Assembly: GCA_013076295.1 (NCBI GenBank)
Contig: RQOL01000772.1
Coordinates: 4,555,087-4,619,086, forward strand
From: Sanderia malayensis
Taxonomy: Eukaryota; Cnidaria; Scyphozoa; Semaeostomeae; Pelagiidae
Reading direction: 5' to 3'
DNA length: 64,000 nucleotides
This document shows positions 32,501 through 43,509 of this stretch, in pieces (position 1 is the first letter of the stretch; the number at the start of each line of letters is the position of its first letter). The position numbers and the translations under genes were made by a program. The notes beneath the pieces were generated by a model, which worked only from the letters and a program-made list of their open reading frames with translations, was not told where the DNA came from and made no database searches.

Positions 32501-34840
32501 TCCATTTCTTAATTCCATTTAAATCCAATATCGTTTGTTTGTTGAATATACATTGCTAAGACGTACTAACATCTTCTTATACGAGATTCGATATGCAACG
32601 CCATCGCCGAAAGAAATTCCATAATAAAATCTGTCCAATGGGAATTGTTTCTATGATCAATGAAGCACACAACATTAATTAATATTCAAATATTAACTTT
32701 ATTTATTATATTTCGGCATACTCGTCATACTTCGGATGACATTTATTTGCTTAACTTTATTTTAAAAGATGCAACGCCCCTTATCACTTCGTGACTTGTT
32801 CTTCGCGATAAATATCTGCCAGGACAGTGGCTTACACTGGTAAATATAAACATTTAACATTGGTAAATATAATCAAAATTAAGATTATAGAGTCTTAGAA
32901 CTTTTCCAGATATTCATATTTGAACGCAAATATTAGATGTTTACAATACGGAAGAAATTATAGCATTGTAAACATCATATATTCACCGCAATGCGCGTTT
33001 GGAAACAAAACATAATAAACAACAAGGTAGAGGCAAAATTAATACTTCCCAACTTACAATTATTGTTTGTGTCATCTTTTTTCTTCTTTTCTTCGCTTTT
33101 CGATTTCCCGGCGAGATGTTTGGCTGGCTTGGGTATTTTCAACCTGGCTTTCTTCTGGCTGCCTTCATTCAGACTATCTGTTGAGCTGTTAATATTCTCC
33201 TTGGAGCTGGCTAATTGCTTATCCGATTTTCTCAATTCGCTGGAACGCGGCAAACGACGAACTGGATCCATCACTGATACGAAGCGGCAAGCAGGTGAAC
33301 TTGTCGGCGGGCCTTTTTCACTGATTACAGTTTTGAACGTGGATTTTAATGATTTTCGATTTTTCCAAGCGTCTTCTGCTTGGCTTGGATTCTCATTATT
33401 TTCGATTTTCTGCTGATGATGTTGGCGGAATCGATCAAACGAAGGAGTGTCTAGTGCAATTGGACGCACCGCAGTCACTTTGTTTATTCTAAACTGTGGA
33501 CTCTCTTTGGCAGGGGTCGAAACCGTTGTTTGTCCCAATGGGCTGACAGTTTTCCCTGCAATCGAAATAAACACTAAGACGTCAATTCTTATTATCCTTG
33601 TGAATAATAATAATAAAATTAAAAATAAAAACATTAATTAAGCTGCGTGACTGATTCTTATGTGTCGAAGAGCGTGGACCTCAAGATTGACGCCATTTTA
33701 GTACCAGGCTCTCTTTGGTTCATTTACAAGGTGTTCCTTATGGTTCAAGGTCTCCTGGTCCACATTTCTATCTCTCCTACATACAGCAAGGATTCGTTAG
33801 TAGAGTGTACTGTTATCTGGGATAAACCAGGGGGTGTTATAAAAATATGGGGAATATAATATTAAAGGGTCGTTGAGAATCACACCGTTGCACAACCAAA
33901 GGGATTATTAGTGTTGTAAATAGATGAGCAAGTAACAAATCGCGGCTAGAAATTTAATAGAAACATGTTTACTCCACCGCAACCAAAAATTAATTACATA
34001 ATTTAACCTCCCAAAAGATTTTAAACAGCTTTCGTTAATGGGGGCATCCTCTATTTAGAAATATTTGACACTGTGGTTGAAGCAAGCTTGTGCAAAATGA
34101 AAAGATTTGTCAACATTCCAAAATAAATACATTGTGCGAATAATTTTCAGACAGTGAGAAAAATGGCGGACTTCGATTTCCCCTCAATTTCCTGCAGCCA
34201 AATTTCACTCCCTGTCTAGGCCCTACATTTACTGTTAAAATGGCAAGTTAGTATCAATACAACTGATATCACATATAAATAATTAATGAATGTCAACCGC
34301 ATAATCCATGTTTACCAACCGAAACAAAATTTATAATGAGGAGAGTTTTCTTATATGACAAATTTTTAAAGCGGCAGACAAAAAAGCAGCGCCTTTCTTT
34401 AGGCCAAATAAATACATCTGTTTTGAAATACAGATATTTATAAGTTAGCAAAAACTCCAAATCTTACCGTTAACTTGTCTAAAGATTATTGTTATCTCTC
34501 CAACTTGAATTTTGCTAAAATACGATGCCGAACTAGGCGTTCTTGACAAGTTTTATTGCTCTCTTTCCAAAACACAATATTTCGGAACTGCATGAAACAA
34601 AGCACGGGAACAAAGACGAGACCCGGATGGCGGAGGGGGGAGGGAAACAATAATTCAAGGAGAGACCCAAGTCAATTAAAAAAAACATTATTTGACAACT
34701 AATTCGTAATAACTTGTAAGCTTTATAAATATGACTAATTTACCTGGAAAAGTAAATATATTATTTTTCAAGCGACTTCTGGCATTTGTATCATCGTTCT
34801 CTTTTGGCTGAAGGCTGCCCGTATTTAATCTCTCATCCAT
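26595..34840 (-). CDS. Large coiled-coil protein, about 1403 residues, family not recognised
   Basis: Ten exons join in frame: 34744-34840, 33058-33555, 31716-31854, 31524-31564, 30565-31420, 29751-30420, 29271-29654, 28749-29015, 27991-28558 and 26595-27286. The total is 4212 bases. The N-terminal ~260 residues are basic and Ser/Pro-rich (KARLKIPKPAKHLAGKSKS), as in many microtubule or actin binders. After a basic block (RRNTERIMRDYRLSTVEVQ), near-continuous heptad helix runs from about residue 310 to 1250. It is broken near 850-930 by a very acidic stretch (EEDSGDMSDAEDEEHDESEN). A last coiled segment (ELELIIVGLKRDNRELRKA) is followed by a basic tail (ENKRPRRKISAP). It is probably a cytoskeletal or centrosomal scaffold, which is inference from composition only. 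A possible 9- or 35-base exon near 27376-27410 was left out; the 35-base form breaks the frame. Confidence 0.78.
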
Positions 34841-35787
34841 TTTTCTCTCTTTTTAATTCCGATTCCGAATTCCGACAGATGTTTCTGGTTCTTTCTTTGC
34901 CACTTCAGTTAAGAAATTATCGTCTGGGCAAAACACAGGCAATATGGAAGTTCTTTAGATTAATTCTGATAAAGGTAATTTCCGATATCAAATGAGTGTA
35001 GCTTTGGCGAAGATTTGTTTCCAAATGAACTTCCTTTCCTTGTCTTTGGGTCGTCGGATCAGTCTCATTATTGTTCAAGTCCAATTGAAACAGTTGAAAA
35101 ATGTCTCTTTTCATCGGAAAGCAAGACTTCAACTATAAATAACAACGCAACGATTCAATTGAATCAAAATTTTCAGAGTTGATAACAGCAAATCCACGAC
35201 TTTGCGATATCACCAAATCACTGAACTCTAATTCAAAGAGCTAAAGATTCAACACAGAAAATATTTGTTTTTCAGAACTTCTCTGTTCTGTCGTGTGAGC
35301 ATAAGAAGTAAATATTACAAGACATCAATAACAAACAGACATAAAAATCGATTAAATAAAATCACATGGTATGTTTTTAAGCCAATTTTATTACTTTGCG
35401 GCACTGCCTAGCCCAACCAAAGGGATCCGTCACTGCATAAAGAAGGAGTGCCCTCGCCAAAAAGGTGTTGTCTCAGTAATTCTTATCCGAATTGTTCCTC
35501 CCATTTTTTCGTGCTGAATTATAATTCGCGAGTTCCTTCGTAAATTTGCGCACCATTTCTTTGCTGTCTTATTCACGCACATGAGAAAATACAACTGATG
35601 GTACAATAGCTAAGTTTTTATGAAATCTAAGAAATTCTGAGAAATTCTATTTTCAAACGTTCTTTTTTTACTGGAAGTTAATATTTTACTGGGTTCACTA
35701 CCGCTCTTGTGCTAAAAAATCTATAATTCCAGTCCTCGTGAACTATAATATAAAATAAAATGACATTAACCATTTTGCTTGTACAGT
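34841..35787. other. Upstream flank of the coiled-coil gene
   Basis: AT-rich. It presumably holds the promoter and any 5' UTR exons of the coiled-coil gene. No element recognised. Confidence 0.3.
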
Positions 35788-35946
35788 GGAATTCCGCTAT
35801 AACGAACCCCGTTTATAACGAACTTCCCGCTATTACGAACTAAAACTCCGGTCCCTTGGATTCTGGGAAGTAAATCCTACTGTAAATACTCCCTGTATAA
35901 CGAACCCTGGATATAACGAACTTTCGTTATTACGAACCAAACTTCC
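35788..35946. mobile_element. Tigger/pogo-like element end
   Basis: Begins CAGTGGAATTCCGCTATAAC and continues with several variants of TATAACGAAC and TATTACGAAC, the hallmark of Tigger/pogo-like Tc1-mariner ends. I see no matching opposite end nearby, so it is probably a fragment. Confidence 0.6.
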
Positions 35947-35976
35947 GATCCCCTGACAACGAATAACCTCGATGTA

Positions 35977-36606
35977 AAGCCTAGTATCCATATAGTCGTT
36001 GAGGGTCGTTGAGGGTCGTTGGCAGTCTTTATGAGTCGCTGAAAATTAGGATCAGCGATGTGTATCCATATAGTCGTTGAGGGTCTTTGAGGGTCGTTGG
36101 CAGTCTTTCGCAGTCGTCGAGAGAATGTGATAAGAAAGCGCGCACAATAACAAAGTGGCGCCAAATTTATACGTTTGAAACATGGCAGAGGCACACACGG
36201 AATTTTTGTTGTTGTTTTTCGCAAATATCATGTGTGTAAGAAGACCGAATACTTCTGCCATAAATTTAGACAAAATTAAGGCTCCAAAATTGCTATTTTT
36301 AGAGAGTCAAATATCTCGAAATATCCCCACGTGGCATTTGGCATTTGTACTTTGGCAAGGAAACATATCATATTACCATAAATCAAAGGATTCTCAGTCG
36401 TTTAATAGGTGTTGACGGTCGTTGAGGGTCGCTGAGATAGAAACTTTTCTATCTCGACGACCCTCAAAGACCCAGTCGTTTTGGGTCGCTGGAAGGATTA
36501 AAATCAATTTTTGACAGGTCTCTGCGTGATTGTTAATCTTTTCAGCGACTCCCAAAGACTGCCAAAGACCCTCAACGACCCTCAACGACTATATGGATAC
36601 TAGGCT
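35977..36606. mobile_element. Inverted-repeat element (GTCGTTGAGGGTC family)
   Basis: The left end AAGCCTAGTATCCATATAGT and the right end ACTATATGGATACTAGGCTT are exact complements. Both are followed inward by repeats of GTCGTTGAGGGTC and GGCAGTCTTT or their complements. The left terminal block is partly repeated in tandem at about 36058. About 630 bases, no transposase. Confidence 0.75.
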
Positions 36607-37079
36607 TAACAAATTTTTGAGAAAACGTATTGCGATGGCATGCAGGGAGACGTAAATATTATGTTAATCATAATTTAACCGGCTTATTCCTTTCGCCCAA
36701 AATTTGATAAGACATCAAAGTATAAAGTATGGATGGCGAAAGTGAAGAAGAATGTGTAGATATAGCAATGAAAAAATTGACATCAAGTGGTTATCGACTT
36801 TGCTTTGCTTTGTGATGTTTTATTGTTAAGCATGTTTGAGCGTTTTTCCTGTTGCAATCTATCAGAACAATAACTGTTGTCATCCTGTAACCTGTAAACT
36901 GTTTTTTGTAACAATATAGTGTGCCATTTAAGCGCGATACTTGAGGGAGGGTCCAAATAGACATTCTGGCCCATTTGTGTTAGGAATTCTTCATAAAAAA
37001 ATGTCCCTTCTTGAGTGGGTGTGGGTGACTGGGGGGCACAGCACATCCCCCTTTTTAAAGCTATTCCATTCCAGTTACA
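36607..37079. other. Gene-free stretch between elements
   Basis: No coding exon or repeat recognised. Confidence 0.3.
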
Positions 37080-37427
37080 CTTTTTTTAATAAGCAACTGA
37101 CTTTGGTCCAGCCCTGAAAGTTGCTTAAAATTTTGGATATTCTAGCCCTCAAAGTTGCTTAAAAGTTGCTTAAAATTGTTTGTACTTATAACAGCCTCTC
37201 CTGTCCCCGGGTACCACTCCTAAGTTCGTGGGTCAAAATCATCAACTGTAACGCCTACAAGCACACATGTTAGTCAAGAACTTCAACGTAAAAAATAGAA
37301 GAACCAAACATTTTCCAAACAACATGAAAGTTGCTAACAGTAATTCAATTGAGCCCTCGAGTTGCTTAATGTTAGGGTCAATCCAGCCCTAGTTGCTTAT
37401 TGAGCGGTTGCTTATTAAAAAAAAAAG
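37080..37427. mobile_element. Inverted-repeat element (AATAAGCAACT family) upstream of agmatinase
   Basis: The left end TTTTTTTAATAAGCAACTGA and the right end, reverse-complemented, TTTTTTTTTAATAAGCAACC are inverted repeats. AGTTGCTTAA and its relatives recur inside. It ends about 130 bases before the agmatinase start codon, so it may contribute to that promoter. Confidence 0.65.
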
Positions 37428-37559
37428 GGTGCAATTGCTGCTAGCCTGCGTGCAGACTTCACAGAAGAGAAGACTGCGCAGGGGAACTGCTCTGGTGAAT
37501 TCGAAATATTGTCGGGAAGGAAGAGGCATTGAAGAAGATTCTTATGTTTATTAAGTAAG

Positions 37560-39226
37560 ATGCAAGCTGCATTTCGTAATGGACGAAGGTCCATTTTGCA
37601 GGCAGCTAGGCCTGCCACTACTTCTGTCCCTTCTTTTGTTCAAAGATGCTTTTTGCACACGACTGTACCTTTGAGCAAGCTGCCCAATCCTGGCCCATAT
37701 AATGTGCCAATAAGTGGTCAAGATGTGCCAAGAAGCGGCGGTATTGCTTCCATGATGAGGTTGCCAATCCAAACTACAACAGAAGGTCAATTATTTAGAC
37801 AATATAATTATGTTATGCCATCCAAATGGTTTTAGAAACTCACAAGTGGTGATTTTGTTGTCAATTATTGTTGTTCATGTTTTCCTTTATTTCTTGACAG
37901 GTCTTGATGCATGTTTCGTTGGTGTGCCATTAGATGGTGGTGCAACAAACAGATCCGGAACAAGAATGGGGCCACGGCAGATCAGAGTAGAGTCTGTGAT
38001 GATCAGAAAGTACAATAATGCCACAAGTTAGCTCATATTTTGATCATTTGTTGATTTATCCATTCACTATTTTTCAACATTCATCTACACTTTCTGCTTA
38101 ATTTTAAATGTGTCACATAATTTCAGAGGCAGATCCTTTCTCAAGTATTATGGTTGCAGATGTTGGAGATATCAGCTTTGATCAGTTCAATCTACCACGT
38201 GCCGTAACACAAATAAAAGAGCAAATGGCAAAATTGATCAAGGATGGTTGTATACCACTTACCATGGGAGGAGACCATACTATATCTTATCCACTTCTGC
38301 AAGCAATAAAGGTGATCTTGTCTTTATGGCATATAAAAACATTATTTTTCCATAATGTTGTAATTATACCATCCTGTAATTTATTTTGTTTTACAGGAAA
38401 AGTATGGAAAAGTTGGGTTGATACACATTGATGCCCATACAGATCTTTATGGTGAATATGCTGGGGCCCGAATTCATCATGGTAATCCATTCCTTTGTGC
38501 GGTTGAGGAAGATTTACTCGACTGCAATCGTGTGGCACAAATTGGACTAAGGGGCAGTGGATTTGCAGATGATTATGCCCTTCCAAGGAAGTTGGTTAGT
38601 TGATAATATATACTCATTAAAATGCTTCAAGTTCAAAGTGATGATTCATTTACAGCTTGTTGTTTCAGATATAAATTACGGCTTATAACTTCAGGGCTTT
38701 AAAGTTGTTACAGCTGAAGAATGTTGGTATAAATCAATGACTCCACTGATGGAAGAGGTTAGAGAAATGGTGGGAGATGGGCCAGTGTATATCAGCTTTG
38801 ATATTGATTCAATTGATCCAGCTTATTGTCCAGGCACAGGTGAGATATTGCTGTTCACATATGACACTCAGAATACCCCCAAGTCAAACATAAGATCCTA
38901 TCTGTATCTGTGAAATTTAATCTTCAGGCACACCAGAAATTGGGGGGTTGACAACAATACAAGCACTGGAAATTATAAGAGGCTGCAAAGGACTGAACAT
39001 TGTTGGATGTGACCTTGTTGAGGTATGCTTATATGTTCAAGAAGCTTTAAGCTTCAAGTTTTAGCATTTTTCAGTTGATATATTAAATAGCATACATGTA
39101 AATACATTTTTATATTTTATTTAGGTTTCTCCTCCATATGATAAAAGTGGAACAACAGCATTATGTGCTGCTAATTTGTTGTTTGAAATGTTATGTGTTC
39201 TACCAGGAGTAAAAATGTTGCAGTAA
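37560..39226 (+). CDS. AGMAT: Agmatinase-like ureohydrolase, mitochondrial
   Basis: Ureohydrolase of the arginase/agmatinase family. Agmatinase-type enzymes hydrolyse agmatine or related guanidino compounds to urea plus an amine. Seven exons join in frame: 37560-37785, 37901-38026, 38127-38311, 38397-38594, 38695-38839, 38928-39022 and 39125-39226, giving 358 residues against about 352 in human AGMAT. The binuclear manganese ligands are all visible: GGDHT, HIDAHTD and [19 protein letters not shown]. The first ~40 residues are Arg/Ser-rich without acids ([20 protein letters not shown]), as in a mitochondrial targeting peptide. The C-terminal block [14 protein letters not shown] is typical. Substrate is uncertain, because vertebrate AGMAT also accepts other guanidino acids. 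The exon 4 donor is GTTAGT. An AATAAA lies just past the stop at about 39250. Confidence 0.94.
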
Positions 39227-41694
39227 GCAGTCATGTGACAGCAGTCATGAATAAATAAAATGATTAATTAGGAAATTAATAGGTCTTGGTTGTTGAGATG
39301 AAGACCTTAAACTTGTATACAACAAATTGAACCAACAAGTGATGTGATGTTTTGTGTCATTAATTTGTAAAGGTTTAATGCTTTTGAAATATACAAAACA
39401 AAAAAGTAAACTGTATATTGGGTGAACATACATGTGTGCTTTGTTATTGGTTATGCCTCATAAGAAATAAGAAACCATCTAAATCAAAGAAACGATCTTT
39501 GTAATTGACTCCCATTGGTTCAGTTCTGTATTCTTCTTCAAAAGTACCATTAATTTGTGTTGGAGGAACTGAATGAAGGAAATTGGTTTTTATTTGTCAT
39601 TATCCAATTCCGATTTTTTCCTGCGATCTTTGTGTAGACATCTTTGCACGTACATTGATCAACCAGCCACTTTTACATTAGAGATTTCTGATACTCAATT
39701 GAAACAAAAACAAGTCAACAATAATCCAAATCAGACACCACACGGACGGACTACTACAGGGAAAGGAAAAAATGTTCAACGCAGAGAGAATAAACTTCAT
39801 CATCATTGCCGTGGCAGCAGCAAGGGAAAGGGGAATGTTTCGAACGTCTAGCTACTATAGATAAACTGATCAGTCAGTGCGCAATAGAAATGCAACAAAA
39901 CGCAACAGCTAGAGCACCTGCTTCACAAAATTCAGGAACCTACTTTTTAGCAGCTTCCTGTAATGCCAAAGAAGCCACCTCTGCTGTGCAAAGTACGTCA
40001 AAGAGGAGCAAAGAAAAGAAGTACAGTAAAATCCCGATAACTCGAACCTTGAACCAATCAATGGAAATGGTTCGAGTTCAAGAATGAGGGAAAGAAAATA
40101 CCAACAAGCTTTCAAGGGAAATTGGTTCGAATCAACTGAGGTTCGAGTAATTGCGAGTTCGAGTTATTGGGATTTTACTGTACAATATGTGCTGTATGGA
40201 AGGCAAGATAGAGCTGCCTGCAATGCAACCGCAACCCACAAACGTATGTCTCTCGTTGAAGGAATAACTACCAATTCAAAGCACTTTCTTACCAACCTCA
40301 GGCAGTGCAACTCAATGATGGCATTCACGACAAGCCAATTTGAGAATACATGATGGTAGAGGAGTGCCGGTCATTAAAATCAACGGAAAAGCGTACACCA
40401 TTTGACGGGTTTGAAATAGTTCTGTGCTACTTTAGGAACACTGTATTGACTACTGCATTTTCATTTAGCAGCATTTAATTTCATGTTCACTACTTTAGGC
40501 ATTCTCTAACCAAATAAAAACAGACGAGTGCACTATGCAGAGTGCTACATCATCAAAACCTGAGATGCAATGCAACAAAGAGTCAAAAGCAACCAGAACC
40601 TGAAGATAAACACTATCCAGTTGTTAGAAGTCACAGGAGATAATCGAGAGATATTCTGGTCACGTATAAATCATTGAACAAAGAATAAGGTAGAATCATT
40701 AGGTTACAGAGTATAATAAAGGTATAAGCTAATCACATGATGTGTGTATGCGCAGTGTCTGTCAACAGTGCTTATATTGCGTAATGCATTGTGATGCTCA
40801 TCATACATAATGATAATGATAATATAATCAATTCATAACACCAGTTGCTACAGAATGAATTCTCGAATTTGTTGTGCAAATGGCGAAATTCTCGAGAAAA
40901 AGAAATGCAAAGTGGTGCAATCCAGCAGCTGAACTTTGAAATGGTTGTTGCTGGCAGGCCCAATCAGGATCGAAGGCACAACAATCTTGCTCAGAAAGAA
41001 ATCGCTACAATTTAAACTCCACATGATGGAAGAGCAGCATGTCATTAAAATATTGTTTTTAATTAGACAAAAGTAAATTTTAAGGAAATTGAAGTTTTCA
41101 TGTGCTAATCAAATTATGTGATGATCATTGACCAAGCCCAAAGCAATGTCCTTTTAATAATTTTTGGGTTAGTTTGTTTAACAGGCTTTAGAACCATTAT
41201 ACCGACTATTTTAAGAAAAGTACAAAAACTTAGTATTAAATTAGATGATGAATAATATAGCAATTATGATGTCATTGACCACGCCCAAATGCAACATAAT
41301 TCGGAAAAGCCCATGGGTTATTTGAAATCCACGAGTCCTAAAAGCCCAAAATCGATTTTCAACCAAAAGGTTAGGCAATTTTTGGGTTATGATACTATTT
41401 GACGTTGACCTGAATATCATGCATGAAATAAACTTGTTTATTAATAAAGCCGCAATTAATTAAGCATCAAAAATTTAAGTTACGCCATTGTTGTTTAAGA
41501 TAAGACAACAACATTTCATACTTTTAGAGCTGAAAGTAATTATCAATAGTATATTACACAAAATTTTGGTATTATGTCCACACACCTCAACTCTTTGAAT
41601 GTTTCTTTTTTTAGACCAAAAACATCACTTTTGTTCAGATTACTTGAGAATATTTTCTAAAACCTCCCATAGCTGGTAGCATAATATGAATTAC
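39227..41694. other. Gene-free stretch with one small element and scattered short frames
   Basis: The open frames at 39573-40087 are Lys/Gln/Thr-rich and unlike any family I know; I do not call them genes. One clear inverted-repeat element lies at 40022-40182. The 3' exon of the minus-strand VPS37-like gene should also lie somewhere here, but I could not place it. Confidence 0.35.
40022..40182. mobile_element. 161-base Tigger-like MITE with near-perfect ends
   Basis: The left end TACAGTAAAATCCCGATAAC and the right end GTTATTGGGATTTTACTGTA are complementary but for one position. The flanking TA matches the TA target of Tc1-mariner elements. TCGAAC-type words fill the interior. Confidence 0.8.
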
Positions 41695-42718
41695 CTGGCG
41701 CTGTTTGCACTCCTCCACGAACAATCTCCGCCAGTTTATCAGCTTTGATTCTCAGCAGATGATATTTAGTTCTTTCACTTAAATATGTTTGAAGGAATTC
41801 ATCCAATTGCATATCATCATCAATCAACTTGTCTGAAATTTTCTACAACAATAGAATTCAGAACATTATTGAGCCATGAAAAAAGAATAAGGATCTTTTC
41901 AGAATCTGTATTACCATGGAATGGTAAGATTACTTTGGATTTCTATAATACCTCTGTCTGTGAATCTTTTTCTGATGCCTCAGCTTGAAGTAATGCCAGT
42001 GTGGTATCCAGTGAAAAGCTTCCAGCAAGACTTTCTGCAAAATTCAACACAGACATACAGCTAATGGATATGAAATATACATAGTGCATGAACAACATCA
42101 AAAGAAAAGATTCTCTATTTGAAATAATGAAAACTTATTCTATACCTAGTTTACTTTTGAGTATATCATACTCTTCTTTTTTTGATGATTGCATGAGAAT
42201 AGCCTCAGATAGTTTCTCTTTAAAGCTTTCCAGTTCAGGCTGAAGAGATAGATTAAATACAGCCTGGTCTTTATTGCTTTGAATTAAATTATTTCGCTTC
42301 TTTTTCAATTCTTTGACCTGTGGGAATTGTGATATGATGTGTCAAAACAATAAATATGATGATATCATCATTATTTTGTTTACATTAAGCTAACCTCTAA
42401 ATAATTTAAGTTATATGATCCTATATGAACAAAATGAAGATTTACAAAATAAATTAAATATCTTCCTACTTGCTCCGAGTCTTCAATCAACATGTTAATA
42501 CTATCTTCATTATTTGAAAGTCCCTCCAGATCCTTCGTTGTTGCATGGTTGATGGACATTTTCAAATTATCAATCAACTTGCTCATTTCTCGATCGATTT
42601 CATTTTCCACTGTATTTATTGGAGGGAGAGGAGAGTAACCAGTATTTCCATAACTTGAAGCTATGTGTGTTGGAATTACAGGGGTAGGCATCGACATCGA
42701 TCCATATTGGCGCTGCAT
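41695..42718 (-). CDS. VPS37-like ESCRT-I subunit (Mod_r domain), 3' end missing
   Basis: VPS37 proteins are ESCRT-I subunits that help sort ubiquitinated cargo into multivesicular endosomes. Exons are 42470-42784 (coding probably from the Met at 42718), 42146-42317, 41952-42034 and 41695-41832. The Mod_r region is mostly coiled coil (SFKEKLSEAILMQSSKKEEY) and ends with the family signature DDDMQLDEFLQTYLSERTKY followed by HLLRIKADKL. A donor follows (CCAG/GTAATT), so a further exon, perhaps the Pro-rich tail seen in VPS37B/C, is expected below 41695 but was not found. The frame is open upstream of 42718 to an acceptor at 42785, so a longer N-terminus as in VPS37A is possible. I see no UEV-like exon. 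VPS37 A versus B/C cannot be decided. Confidence 0.75.
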
Positions 42719-43005
42719 TTTTATTCCTGTTTGTTCGTCGTTGCTTGCTTCTCTCCTTTCCTCTTTCTCAACAACATGCAAAAACTGGACGAATATTTAA
42801 TGTAAATGTTGTTTACTAGTCTGGACAAGATGAATACTCGTTTTCAAAGAGATTCATCCACAACTCCATGCAGTTAAAATGCTCCTGCGCATTTTGCTTT
42901 AGGCTTTGCAATTGCAAGACTTCTTTCATAAGAACGCTTTTGTCACAATGGAACTTTCATAGTAAAGTTCAGAAACCCTGTAGGGCGTATCTATATCAAT
43001 CAAAT

Positions 43006-43189
43006 TACAGTCGAATCTCGCTATCTCGAACTCGGTTATCTCGAACAACTCGCTATTTCGAACAGATTCCCATGTTCCCTCCTTCTCTAGTTGGGTTGAA
43101 TTTAGTTTATATATCTCGAATTCCCGCTTTGTCGATCAAATTTTCATTTCCCCTGCAAATTCGAGATGGCGAGATTGGACTTTACTGTA
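43006..43189. mobile_element. Tigger-like MITE (ATCTCGAAC family)
   Basis: The left end TACAGTCGAATCTCGCTATC and the right end, reverse-complemented, TACAGTAAAGTCCAATCTCG are inverted repeats followed by ATCTCGAACT words. About 184 bases. Confidence 0.7.
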
Positions 43190-43509
43190 TCAGCATATTT
43201 CTGTGGAATGAATATATAATTGTTTAGCAAACTTGTCACAAAACCGCTTTTCACAATAGAAACTAATGAGCCATTGTCAACATTGATGAAGATAATAAGG
43301 TTGGTTGATATCAGTTTGTGTCATACCAATAGGAGAAAGACAAGAAAGAAACATATCGATATATTGAAATATTATAATATATGCGTTAAGTTAATCCATT
43401 CTTATAGGTATTACTACAATAAAACCCCTGATATACAAGAACTACTTTTTATTAAATAAAGCTCCAGGCCCAAGATAGCTCAAATTAAGTTTTACTTGCC
43501 CGAAACTAT

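Noticed and set aside
33447..33859. Plus-strand frames opposite exon 2 of the coiled-coil gene
   Set aside because: Antisense shadows with no splice or family support.
39573..40353. Lys/Gln-rich frames after agmatinase
   Set aside because: Low-complexity, no family resemblance, and one overlaps a MITE. Not enough to call a gene.
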